Assembly: GCA_002686295.1 (NCBI GenBank)
Contig: NZBB01000032.1
Location: forward strand, 1 to 11,370
DNA: 11,370 nucleotides
Source: Candidatus Woesearchaeota archaeon
GTDB lineage: Archaea; Nanobdellota; Nanobdellia; Woesearchaeales; GCA-2686295
Direction of reading: 5' to 3'
Shown: one piece after another, positions 1 to 7,600 of the stretch
Layout: every line of letters starts with the position of its first letter
How positions within the stretch are numbered: position 1 is the stretch's first letter
Notes under the pieces: model-generated
Databases searched by the model: none
What the model saw: only the letters and a program-made list of their open reading frames with translations
Told to the model about the DNA's origin: nothing
Made by a program: the position numbers and the translations under genes

Positions 1-197
1 TAGCCGATCAGCACGGAAATATTCTTCCAGATTGTTTTCTTTTGCCTGAGAACTCTACAGCGTTAGATTTTGCTTACAAAGTTCATTCTGACCTAGGAAA
101 TAATTTCATAAGAGCAATAGATGTAAAAACCAAAAGAACTGTCGGCAAAGAACATGTTTTAAATCATAGAGATGTTATAGAAATAATAAGCAAATAA
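1..197 (+). CDS. YchF-like GTPase, C-terminal TGS domain (partial)
   Basis: The frame starting at base 3 is open from the left edge to TAA at 195-197 and gives the last 64 residues of a protein that begins outside the window. The peptide contains ILPDCFLLPENST, then AYKVHSDLG, AIDVKTKRTVGK and DVIEIISK. This matches the TGS domain that closes archaeal YchF/Obg-like GTPases (COG0012), where a conserved LPD.FL...ST..D.A...H.D.G...AI...TK..VG pattern ends in DVI.I. The family binds and hydrolyses nucleotides and is linked to ribosome or translation-factor function; the TGS domain is its usual C-terminus. The GTPase core and the start are not visible. Its stop codon directly abuts the stop of the gene on the other strand. 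A T-rich stretch at 198-213 may end its transcript. The family assignment is fairly secure; a DRG-type GTPase is the main alternative. Confidence 0.85.
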   Translation, partial: ADQHGNILPDCFLLPENSTALDFAYKVHSDLGNNFIRAIDVKTKRTVGKEHVLNHRDVIEIISK

Positions 198-800
198 TTA
201 TTTTTCTTTTACTAACCCATACTTAAGAAGAATATCTTTATACTTTTCAAAATCTTTGGAATCTTTGAATTCCTTTTTCTTTTTAGGAGAAAGTTTTTCA
301 ATCCATGTATGCACTATTTTCAATACTTCTTTAACATCTTCATCAAAATCTAATTGTATCGTTTGTTCTTCAAAGTCTTCTTCCAGGTATTCTTCCTCTC
401 TGCGTGTTTTTTTGAAAATATTTATTTTTCTAAACAACAATGATAAAAGACTTTCTCTCTTTTCTTCCAGCTCTTCTTCCATTTCTTCCAATTGTTCTTC
501 TTCCTGCTCTATGGCTTCTATTTCTCCCTCTATCTCTTCTAATTGATCTTTTTCTTTATCTGACAAATCGTCTTTTAAAGAGCCTAATTTTAATTTTCTT
601 CTCCAACTAAGAACTTTTTTTATGAACGAAGGCTCTTTGTATTCTATATGTATTTCTCCTTCTAACATCTCTGGTACTTCCTCATTTGTTGTTTTAAGAA
701 AAGGTATTTTGTTTATTAATGCTAAAGGACTTTTTTTTCTTAATTTGCTTATATATTGATCCATGTCGTCATTAAATGCTTTCTGATTAATAATAACCAC
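198..800 (-). CDS. Conserved-looking acidic coiled-coil protein, unknown function
   Basis: A 200-residue protein with no signal peptide or membrane segment, so probably cytoplasmic. Residues 1-75 are mixed and basic in places (RKKSP, SWRRKLKLG). Residues about 78-118 are a highly charged Glu-rich stretch with heptad-like spacing, a likely coiled coil. Residues 120-135 are basic and hydrophobic, 136-155 acidic. The C-terminal 45 residues look like a small helical domain (VKEVLKIVHTWIEKL, then FEKYKDILLKYGLVKEK). The start is GTG at 800-798, chosen because the TATA box at 832-825 puts the transcription start only a few bases upstream, which would make the mRNA nearly leaderless. An ATG at residue 13 (764) is the alternative. 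I recall similar Glu-rich proteins in DPANN genomes but cannot name a function. It has its own promoter directly after the tRNA terminator. Confidence 0.75.
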   Translation of the reverse strand: MVIINQKAFNDDMDQYISKLRKKSPLALINKIPFLKTTNEEVPEMLEGEIHIEYKEPSFIKKVLSWRRKLKLGSLKDDLSDKEKDQLEEIEGEIEAIEQEEEQLEEMEEELEEKRESLLSLLFRKINIFKKTRREEEYLEEDFEEQTIQLDFDEDVKEVLKIVHTWIEKLSPKKKKEFKDSKDFEKYKDILLKYGLVKEK

Positions 801-823
801 CTATAATGATTTACAAGGTTTTA

Positions 824-834
824 CTATATAAATC
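824..834 (-). promoter_or_regulatory. TATA box of the coiled-coil protein gene
   Basis: On the minus strand the sequence reads ATTTATATAG, an archaeal TATA box (TTTATATA at 832-825). Its centre lies about 28 bases before the GTG start at 800, so transcription should begin at or a few bases before the start codon. The tRNA-Trp promoter in this window has nearly the same spacing to its gene, which supports both. Confidence 0.65.
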
Positions 835-837
835 TTT

Positions 838-850
838 TGAAAAAAGAAAG
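838..850 (-). terminator. T-rich terminator after tRNA-Trp
   Basis: Directly after the tRNA 3' end the transcript would read CTTTCTTTTTTCA. Archaeal RNA polymerase stops at such U-rich tracts without needing a hairpin. It lies between the tRNA and the TATA box of the next gene. Confidence 0.6.
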
Positions 851-977
851 TGGGGACGCTGAGATTCGAACTCAGATCTGACGGTATCTCCACGAATGGA
901 CATTGCTAATCATTGGCGATGCCTCATCGCTCCAAGTTTTGGAGCCGACCATTCTAGCCAGGTTATACTACGTCCCC
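851..977 (-). tRNA. tRNA-Trp (anticodon CCA) with a 53-nt intron
   Basis: The acceptor stem GGGGACG (977-971) pairs perfectly with CGTCCCC (858-852), and the discriminator is A851. The T arm is perfect: CTGAG, loop TTCGAAT, CTCAG (875-859). The anticodon loop joins C32 U33 C34 C35 A36 A37 (944-939) to A38 (885) after removal of an intron at about 938-886; the anticodon CCA (942-940) reads UGG. Position 37/38 is the canonical archaeal intron site, and tRNA-Trp is the tRNA that most often carries it. CTCCA (944-940) can pair with TGGAG (892-888), leaving a three-base bulge at 887-885, as expected for the bulge-helix-bulge cut by the archaeal splicing endonuclease. The mature tRNA would be about 74 nt without encoded CCA. 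The D stem is weak (A12:A23 mismatch plus wobbles) and the anticodon stem has a U28:U42 mismatch. Confidence 0.92.
886..938 (-). other. tRNA-Trp intron
   Basis: About 53 nt, with boundaries set from the mature anticodon loop and the three-base bulge on the 3' side; each end could move by a base or two. The intron contains a perfect 6-bp hairpin, GCGATG / loop AGG / CATCGC (930-916). It also contains TTGGAG (935-930), which is complementary to the anticodon loop CTCCAA. Archaeal tRNA-Trp introns often act as box C/D guide RNAs; this one is short and has no clean CTGA box, so that role is uncertain here. Confidence 0.8.
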
Positions 978-999
978 ACAAATATTCTAGAAAAAGATT

Positions 1000-1011
1000 C
1001 TATATTTAAAT
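1000..1011 (-). promoter_or_regulatory. TATA box of tRNA-Trp
   Basis: The minus strand reads ATTTAAATATAG, with TTTAAATA at 1010-1003. The centre is about 29 bases before the first tRNA base at 977, the normal archaeal TATA-to-start distance. The box touches the stop codon of the upstream envelope gene, so the tRNA is probably transcribed on its own. Confidence 0.65.
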
Positions 1012-3237
1012 TTAACTCCTCTTAAACCTCATTTTCTTAAAAGCTATAATTTTTATTAAAAATAATATTATTAACAGAAAAAACCAGTTCACATACCAGC
1101 AAAATTTCACATAAGTTTCAAAAATGGTTTTAGAATTTTTTTTAATAACTTCTAAATATATTTTTGGACTGTCTGTAGATGCACCTTTTGAATCAACAGC
1201 AACTATTATTATAGAAGTATTTCCAAACCAACCTTGTTTTGGCGTTAAAACTATTTTTTGGTTTTCAACAGATAAATTAACAAATTCCTGGTCAAGAAGA
1301 GATAGTTCTAACTGATCGGCATCAGGATCTTCAACTATTGAACTAATTGGAATTTCATAATTATTATCTTGAATCCATATAAAATGTGTTTGATTAGCTT
1401 TTGAATAATCTATAGAATCATTCAATAATGGAACTCCTTGATAATGATATAATAAAATAGTCACTATTATTGTTGCTAAAATTATTAATCGGTTTAATTT
1501 CTTGAATTGTTTCTCTTTTAAGCGACCTTTTTTTCTGAAAGCTAATGACGAGACTAATAAAACAATAATTGCTATTGCTAAAATAACAGTTATTAGCTGA
1601 CATGGTTTGTCTGAAAAATAAATACCTAACCTGATGTGAACTGGCTTGTCCTTCAATAAAACAACAAGCTGTTTCTCATAAACTAAATCATCCTGTATTA
1701 ACGTTAAAGTTAAAGGATATTCTCCAAACTCTGTTTCATTAGTGTATTCTAATATAAGCATTATACTTTTTGTTTCTCCAGAATAGAGTTCTATCTCTGT
1801 TTGATTTAGCTTTATCCAGAATTCTGGTTTTATTGATAACTTATAATTTCCGTCTTCCAAACCAATATTAGAAATTTTTATTTCTGCATTGTTTTCTGTA
1901 TCTCTTCTAACACTATATTCTGTTTTGTCAGTTATTACTTCACTGCAACTCCATTGAGATAAAACATTCATGTTTACAGAATCTTCAGATGAGATATTGT
2001 TGTCAAGAACTCCTCGTATAATAATTTCATAATCAAAGTTTTTATCTTCTGGTTTAAATATTAATGTCATATTTTTTTCTTCTTCAGAATTCAAGATTAT
2101 ATAGTCTTTTTCAAAGCTTACAAATTCATTATTCGTTTTTAAGGAAATTCTTTCTTCATCTAACCCTTTATTCTTAACATTAACATTTAACCATTTCTCT
2201 TCTGCACAGATTTTCTGCTGAGAATCAAGTATGTTTATAATTAGCTTGTAACAATCAGATATATTTAGTGAAACATTGTTTTTCTTTGAAATATCACCAT
2301 CCTTAGTTCTTGATTTAATGAAGAATTGATAATATCCTATGTTTCTTCCTTCTTCTACATCCAGAGTTATATTTATGTCTTTTTCTTCTTTACTTTCTAG
2401 AGTGATTGTTTCTTGACTAAGTTCTATGAATGATGGTTGATTAACTAATTCAAGATAATAAGTATTAGGTGTTTTAACATCATTTTCAAGAATAAAACTT
2501 ATAGGTTCTATTTCTTCTTCACATAAAGCATTATCTTCTTTTAATTTTATAGAATAGTTATAAGTAGCTCTTATATTTAGATTATGTTTCAGAGTTGTTT
2601 GAAGAGCATTATTTTCTGCCAAAACCTTGAAGACTATTGGCGTCTCTCCATACACTCCACATGAAAAACCTGTTAATGCATTAACAATTTTTTCTTGATT
2701 TGGATTAAGCCCTATTTTGTTTTCTGAAAGATTTATTGAATCATGATTTGAAATTATAGAATAGTTTTCATTGAATGAACCAGTATTTTTTATTAATAAT
2801 TCATAATTAACTTGAGTACAAGGATTTACTTCATTTGTTTTAGTGTATAATCTTGTTTGTAAATTCTGACATTGACCAATTGTTAATTGTTTTACTATAT
2901 CATCATTGTCTTCTTTATCGCTTTGAATATTTATTATTAAATTCTTCTTAGAATTTTTACATGGAGCATTTATTTCAATCTTAACATTTTTTATATCTCC
3001 TGCTTCCAACTGAAATTCAGAAGGCGTTAATGTTACAAAATCAAGATTTGAAATTAAGGTGTATTTAGTTAATTGTTCACCAGTGTTTTTTATTTTTATA
3101 ATATCATCTGCCTGTGAACATCTGCAAACATTTATAGATGGTTTTTCTGAATAAGTTCCAAAATCAGCATTTGAAAAGTTTGACAGATATAAAAATATTA
3201 AAAGAAGAATCACTATTTTTGAGCTTTTTAAAACCAT
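1012..3237 (-). CDS. NEW3-like Ig-repeat membrane protein with three TM helices
   Basis: A 741-residue envelope protein. A signal peptide (residues 1-24, LLLIFLYLSNFSNA, cut before DFG) is followed by about five Ig-like repeats of about 100 residues (roughly 35-125, 125-225, 225-328, 329-428, 429-530). Each has the pattern NxGxxxxxYxL ... I.L...E.K.I.I.L typical of NEW3/COG1361-type domains. Cysteines recur (38, 40, 93, 123, 140, 193, 239, 329, 344, 431), suggesting disulfides. TM1 is about 547-567 and TM2 about 582-599, joined by a basic loop (KKGRLKEKQFKK) that should be cytoplasmic. Residues about 601-700 form a cadherin-like domain (EDPDADQLELS ... WFGNTSIIIVAVDSKG). TM3 is about 714-733, then a basic tail. 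Many Asn-X-Ser/Thr sites suggest N-glycosylation. The signal peptide supports the ATG at 3237. It follows the S-layer gene after T-tracts with no clear promoter, so it may depend on read-through. Its exact role is unknown; a surface or S-layer accessory role is likely. Confidence 0.82.
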   Translation of the reverse strand: MVLKSSKIVILLLIFLYLSNFSNADFGTYSEKPSINVCRCSQADDIIKIKNTGEQLTKYTLISNLDFVTLTPSEFQLEAGDIKNVKIEINAPCKNSKKNLIINIQSDKEDNDDIVKQLTIGQCQNLQTRLYTKTNEVNPCTQVNYELLIKNTGSFNENYSIISNHDSINLSENKIGLNPNQEKIVNALTGFSCGVYGETPIVFKVLAENNALQTTLKHNLNIRATYNYSIKLKEDNALCEEEIEPISFILENDVKTPNTYYLELVNQPSFIELSQETITLESKEEKDINITLDVEEGRNIGYYQFFIKSRTKDGDISKKNNVSLNISDCYKLIINILDSQQKICAEEKWLNVNVKNKGLDEERISLKTNNEFVSFEKDYIILNSEEEKNMTLIFKPEDKNFDYEIIIRGVLDNNISSEDSVNMNVLSQWSCSEVITDKTEYSVRRDTENNAEIKISNIGLEDGNYKLSIKPEFWIKLNQTEIELYSGETKSIMLILEYTNETEFGEYPLTLTLIQDDLVYEKQLVVLLKDKPVHIRLGIYFSDKPCQLITVILAIAIIVLLVSSLAFRKKGRLKEKQFKKLNRLIILATIIVTILLYHYQGVPLLNDSIDYSKANQTHFIWIQDNNYEIPISSIVEDPDADQLELSLLDQEFVNLSVENQKIVLTPKQGWFGNTSIIIVAVDSKGASTDSPKIYLEVIKKNSKTIFETYVKFCWYVNWFFLLIILFLIKIIAFKKMRFKRS

Positions 3238-3246
3238 TGTTCATAT

Positions 3247-3278
3247 TAAAAAAAAAAGATGAAAAAAGAGAAAAAAAA
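3247..3278 (-). terminator. Triple T-tract terminator or attenuator
   Basis: Directly after the S-layer stop codon the transcript has three T runs of 8 (3278-3271), 6 (3267-3262) and 10 (3257-3248) bases. Poly-U runs are the main archaeal intrinsic termination signal. No TATA box is visible between them and the next start at 3237, so they may only reduce read-through into that gene. Confidence 0.6.
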
Positions 3279-4526
3279 TTAGTAATAAGTTTGTGCTCCT
3301 TCGTCGTTATCATCTCTTAGCTTCTTGAATCCAATTATTAATCCAACAAGTATTAAGATTACAACTAATACTATTAAAGCAACTTCAAGTCCACTTTTCA
3401 AATCATCAGCTTCCTCTTCTACAATGCTCAAAGTTAATGGTATTGCTTCTGAGTCTGAATCGCTTGTGACAGTTGCCATGAACACTTTTTCACCTGTAGC
3501 TTCAGCTGTCACATACACATAAATCGTCTCTGTGCTTCCGCCTGCGACCACTACTTGTGATCCTGGAGATAACCTGCTTGTTCCCCATTCTTCAACACCT
3601 GAGACTGTTACGGCATAAGTTCTTGCTGTACTTCCTTGATTCTCAATTGTTATTGGAAATGAAACTTCTGTTCCTGCTGAAACAGATTGTGCTTCAGGAG
3701 TTGTAATAACTGTTCCTCCGGTTGCATCAATGCATGAATCTCCTTCAACAACAATTATCTCTAATGTTTCTCTTGTTGATTCATATTCATCAAATTCTGC
3801 TTCAACTTCAACTTCATAATTTCCAGGTTCTGCACAATCAGGTATTCTTAATAAGAATTGATCTAATTGCTCTCTTTCATCAGCAACTAATGAATAAAGA
3901 TATGCTGTATCAACTATGTTAAGTTGTGGAATTGCAAATGATACTTTAACATCATTTAAATCATAATTGCCAATGTTCTCAACAACTACTTTTGCTGTAA
4001 ATGCTCTTCCTGCATTAACTACATTTGAAGGCGTTAAAGAAACATCTTTTATAATTACTGCATCACCTTCACTTACACCTACAACGTGTAATTGATATTC
4101 CTGTTCTAATACAGTTCCATCTTCGTCTCCAACTCTTATTCTTAACAAAGTATATTTCTTGTCCATTTTAAGAGGAACTTGTAAACTTAGCTCAACATGA
4201 TCATTATCATTTTTTGAAAGGTCAAAAGTCCTAGATGTTGCAGATACTTTATCCTCTTCTCTATGAGCATATCTATAACCATATATATCAGCTTCTACTT
4301 GTACATTAGAAACATTTTCTATTGCTTTAAGCCACACATCAATATCTAAATATTCTCCTCTGTTAACCTTTAAGTTATCTGTGTGATTTCCTGCATCAAC
4401 AGATATAGATCTTCCATTAATCTCTAAATCTGTTATTTGCAAATTTACTGCACTAACCAAACTTGTAGCTAACATTGTTACCAACATTAAAACAAGAATT
4501 TTCACCGTATTTTTTAAAACATTCAT
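3279..4526 (-). CDS. Putative S-layer / surface-layer protein
   Basis: A 415-residue protein. The signal peptide is residues 1-26 (LVLMLVTMLATSLVSA, cut before VNL). It is followed by three beta-sandwich-like domains: about 27-150, about 155-260 (Ig-like, with VVVENIGNYDLNDVKVSFAIP) and about 270-370 (NEW3-like, with PITIENQGSTARTYAVTVSG). A single TM helix lies at about 380-400, followed by a short tail (KKLRDDNDEGAQTYY). Signal peptide, Ig-like ectodomain and C-terminal anchor match proteins annotated as putative S-layer proteins in Woesearchaeota-type genomes. The start was set at ATG 4526 because GGGGG (4540-4536) lies 9 bases upstream; starting at the in-frame ATG at 4547 would put that site inside the gene and add residues before the signal peptide. 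It has the best promoter in the window and is followed by strong T-tracts, which fits an abundant protein. The S-layer role is inferred from architecture. Confidence 0.82.
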   Translation of the reverse strand: MNVLKNTVKILVLMLVTMLATSLVSAVNLQITDLEINGRSISVDAGNHTDNLKVNRGEYLDIDVWLKAIENVSNVQVEADIYGYRYAHREEDKVSATSRTFDLSKNDNDHVELSLQVPLKMDKKYTLLRIRVGDEDGTVLEQEYQLHVVGVSEGDAVIIKDVSLTPSNVVNAGRAFTAKVVVENIGNYDLNDVKVSFAIPQLNIVDTAYLYSLVADEREQLDQFLLRIPDCAEPGNYEVEVEAEFDEYESTRETLEIIVVEGDSCIDATGGTVITTPEAQSVSAGTEVSFPITIENQGSTARTYAVTVSGVEEWGTSRLSPGSQVVVAGGSTETIYVYVTAEATGEKVFMATVTSDSDSEAIPLTLSIVEEEADDLKSGLEVALIVLVVILILVGLIIGFKKLRDDNDEGAQTYY

Positions 4527-4535
4527 TTTTTCATA

Positions 4536-4540
4536 CCCCC
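4536..4540 (-). promoter_or_regulatory. G-run ribosome binding site of the S-layer gene
   Basis: GGGGG (in TATAGGGGGTATG) ends 9 bases before ATG 4526 and decides the start. A tiny ATG-AAA-AAA-TGA frame begins one base after it, too close to be served by it, and its stop overlaps the true start. Confidence 0.6.
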
Positions 4541-4568
4541 TATACATCTCTTTTATCTCACTGACTTC

Positions 4569-4580
4569 CTTATAAAAGCT
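4569..4580 (-). promoter_or_regulatory. Possible second TATA box of the S-layer gene
   Basis: The minus strand reads GCTTTTATAAGG. If used, transcription would start near 4545, giving a leader of about 20 bases that still contains the GGGGG site. It is weaker than the upstream box. Confidence 0.35.
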
Positions 4581-4603
4581 CTTGTGTGAAAATAAATTAA
4601 TAT

Positions 4604-4622
4604 TTATATATAAAACTTTCGA
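4604..4622 (-). promoter_or_regulatory. BRE and TATA promoter of the S-layer gene
   Basis: The minus strand carries a purine-rich BRE-like element CGAAAG (4621-4616) directly before TTTATATATAAA (TATA core 4614-4607). Using the 28-30 nt spacing of the other promoters here, transcription should start near 4582 with a leader of about 55 bases. This separates the S-layer gene from the operon upstream. Confidence 0.65.
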
Positions 4623-4668
4623 TTAATTTTTCATTTCTCAGTGGAAACTAGTTGTAATCATTTTGTAG

Positions 4669-7600
4669 TTAAATTATTCTGACTGGCATATACTTTGTTT
4701 TTTTAACGCCATTTGATGAAACATATACTCCAAAATAGTAATCTCCTGCATGAACATTTCTTGGCAAATACAAATAACCTCTAGCAGATTTTGATTCACC
4801 TGCATCTATATCTATAATTTTTATTACTTGTTTTATTCCAAGTTCTGGAACTATAACTCCCACAAGCAAATTGTTTATGTCAACATCTAAATCATTTCTA
4901 AAAGTTCCACCTATCATAACATAATCTCCAGGCATAACAGTATTGTAATCAATTCCATAAGCATTTAACCTTGTAATTCTAATTCCATTTCCAAAGTCTC
5001 TGTTAATATATAATTCCTTATCATCTGTCGGACTACTACAACCAGAATCGTCTGGAAAATCTGTTCTTCCATCATTGTCATTATCCAATCCATCAGAACA
5101 TTGAGGCGGATCAAAAAATATGAATCTAATATCGAAATTCTCTGAAACAGAAGCATATCCATCAGACACAGTTATTACAAACGAATGTGTTTCTGCAAAT
5201 AATTCTACTCCTGGAACAAAGCTTATAATTCCTGTAGTTTCATTTATATCAAATAAACTACTATCGTCTGTAAATGAAAGCACATCGCCATTCGCATCAG
5301 ATGCTACTACTTGATAATTGAAAGTTCTGAATATATAAGCTGTTAAAGAAGCCCCATATATCTCTGGACCTGTTTGAAGTGGAAGTATACTTAATGAAAA
5401 TGAATCACTCACATTGAACTCCCCATCACTACAAGTAATTAACACCTCGTATTCCCCTACTTGTTCTGTTGAAGGAGTAAAATCAATTAAACCATAGGAA
5501 TCAACATCAAATAAATCTACATCATCATAGTATAATAAATCATCACCATCAGGATCAATACATACAAATTGGTATGTCAATTGAGAATCTACCATGACAG
5601 ACATATCAGGTATTGAAGTTAATTCTGGCGGTTGATTTGGTGTTTGTAAAATAGTTACTGAAACTAAATCAGAATCAAATCCTCCATCTGTATCATCAAC
5701 AGAGAAATTAATAATTTCAGAACCAACCCATGCAGAAGAAGAAAATGTCACTTCTCTTGTTTGTGAATCAAAAGCTAAAATCACATTATCATTACCTGAA
5801 AAAGTCCAATCAATATCTTCATCTATAGTTTCTAAATCACTAACAAAATCATCTAAAGAAACAGATGCTGTTTCGTTAACTAAAAATTCTATATCTGGTA
5901 TGTCTTGTAAAACCGGCTCATTATTCAAAATTGAAATACTTAGATATGCATGATCTGAACCTGTTCCATTAAATGAAAAAACAAAAACTAAAGAAGTTCC
6001 GAGCAAAGCATCAGAAAGAGGTATGTTTGGTAAGAAATAATAATAGCTTCCATCAGGATTTGATAATTGTCCATCAGTTATATTTTCGCCTTCCACAAAT
6101 CCATTGTATGCTTGTAAATTAACATCGCCTGTTCCAGTGTTTTCATTAAAAAGTTCTACTGTGTTAATCATATTTATTGCCGCATTCCCATCATTTATTG
6201 AATACACTTCAAACTTCAAATATAAAGTTTCATTTCTGAAAAAAACATTTTGAACTGATGAAAATTGATTATCTTCATAAGAATTCAAATTTTGAATATC
6301 AAAACTATTTTCATAAACAATTATTTCTACAGAATCCATCGTGGAGAATTGTCCGTCAGAAGCATAAACTGTTACATTAAATGTTCCAATTCCAGTATAA
6401 TTGTGATATGCTATTCTTCCTTCAGCAGTATTTTCATCTCCAAAATCCCATATATAAGACAACTCATCATTATTCGGATCTGAACCATTAGCTATGAATA
6501 TTATTGAATTATTCGTTGCAAAATTAGTTCCATTCTCTGGCTCAGTTATTGAAACTTCTGGAGGAAAATTAGGCATTAAGACAGATGCAAACATTGAATC
6601 TGAATTTGAAGCACCAGCAACATCTGTTGCCGTAAAAGTGATTGTTTCAGAACCATACCATTCCAAAGGATAATCTATATTAACAACATTCTCAGAATTA
6701 ATAATTACTGTTAATGAAGTTGTTCCTGAGAAAGACCATGTTAATTCTGAAATTGCATCATCAACATCCTGAACATAATCATCTAAATCAAAAGTTACAA
6801 AATTTTCTCCAGATGTTATCTCTTGATTTGGTATATCTGAAACTATTGGTGCATCATTAATAGGATTAATAGTTATTGAAAAAGCATTATCAGCAAATCC
6901 CCCATTACCGTCACTAACCCTTAAAGTACAACTAGAAACACCATTCCAATCACCAACCGAATACAAAACAATATCAAAATCATTCTCAATTTCACAATTG
7001 ACTTCACTAGAAGACTCATTAACAACAGAAAAACTCAAAGAATCACCATCAACATCAGAAACAAAATCACCCAAAACACCATCAACAACAACCTGAGAAA
7101 AATCCTCCTCAAAAACAACATCACTAAGATTAACACTCCAAAAAGGCACATCATTAACAGGATTAATAGTTAAAGAGAAATTATTACTTGAAACAGCACT
7201 AACACCATCATTCACAGTTATTATTATTGTCTCATCACCATTCCAATTCAATAAAGGAGAAAAAGTCATAAGATTATCATTTATCTGTACAATAATATTT
7301 GTTAATTGAGTATATGAATAAGTCAACGAATCTCCATTTTCATCATAGAAATAATTTGATAAGTTAATTGTTATGTTTGTATCCTCATCCCATATTTGAT
7401 CAGAAATATTTGATATTAATATTGGATCAATGTTTTCTATATCACATACATCTCCAATTCCATCTCCATCACTATCCTCCTGATAAGGATTATAAGTATA
7501 AGGACAATTATCTATAGTATCAATTATGCCATCACCATCAGAATCATACTGGGAGAAAGCTATCTGTGTACAACTAAATTCAACTAAATCATAATCACAA

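Noticed and set aside
256..546. Ser-rich + strand open frame
   Set aside because: It is the antisense of the Glu-rich coiled-coil stretch; Glu codons read as Ser on the other strand.
886..938. A complete box C/D guide RNA annotated as an ncRNA gene within the tRNA intron
   Set aside because: No CTGA box in the intron and only partial C-box matches; kept as a finding, not as a feature.
4527..4547. Upstream in-frame ATG of the S-layer gene at 4547
   Set aside because: It would place the GGGGG site inside the coding region and put extra residues before a normal signal peptide; ATG 4526 has correct spacing.
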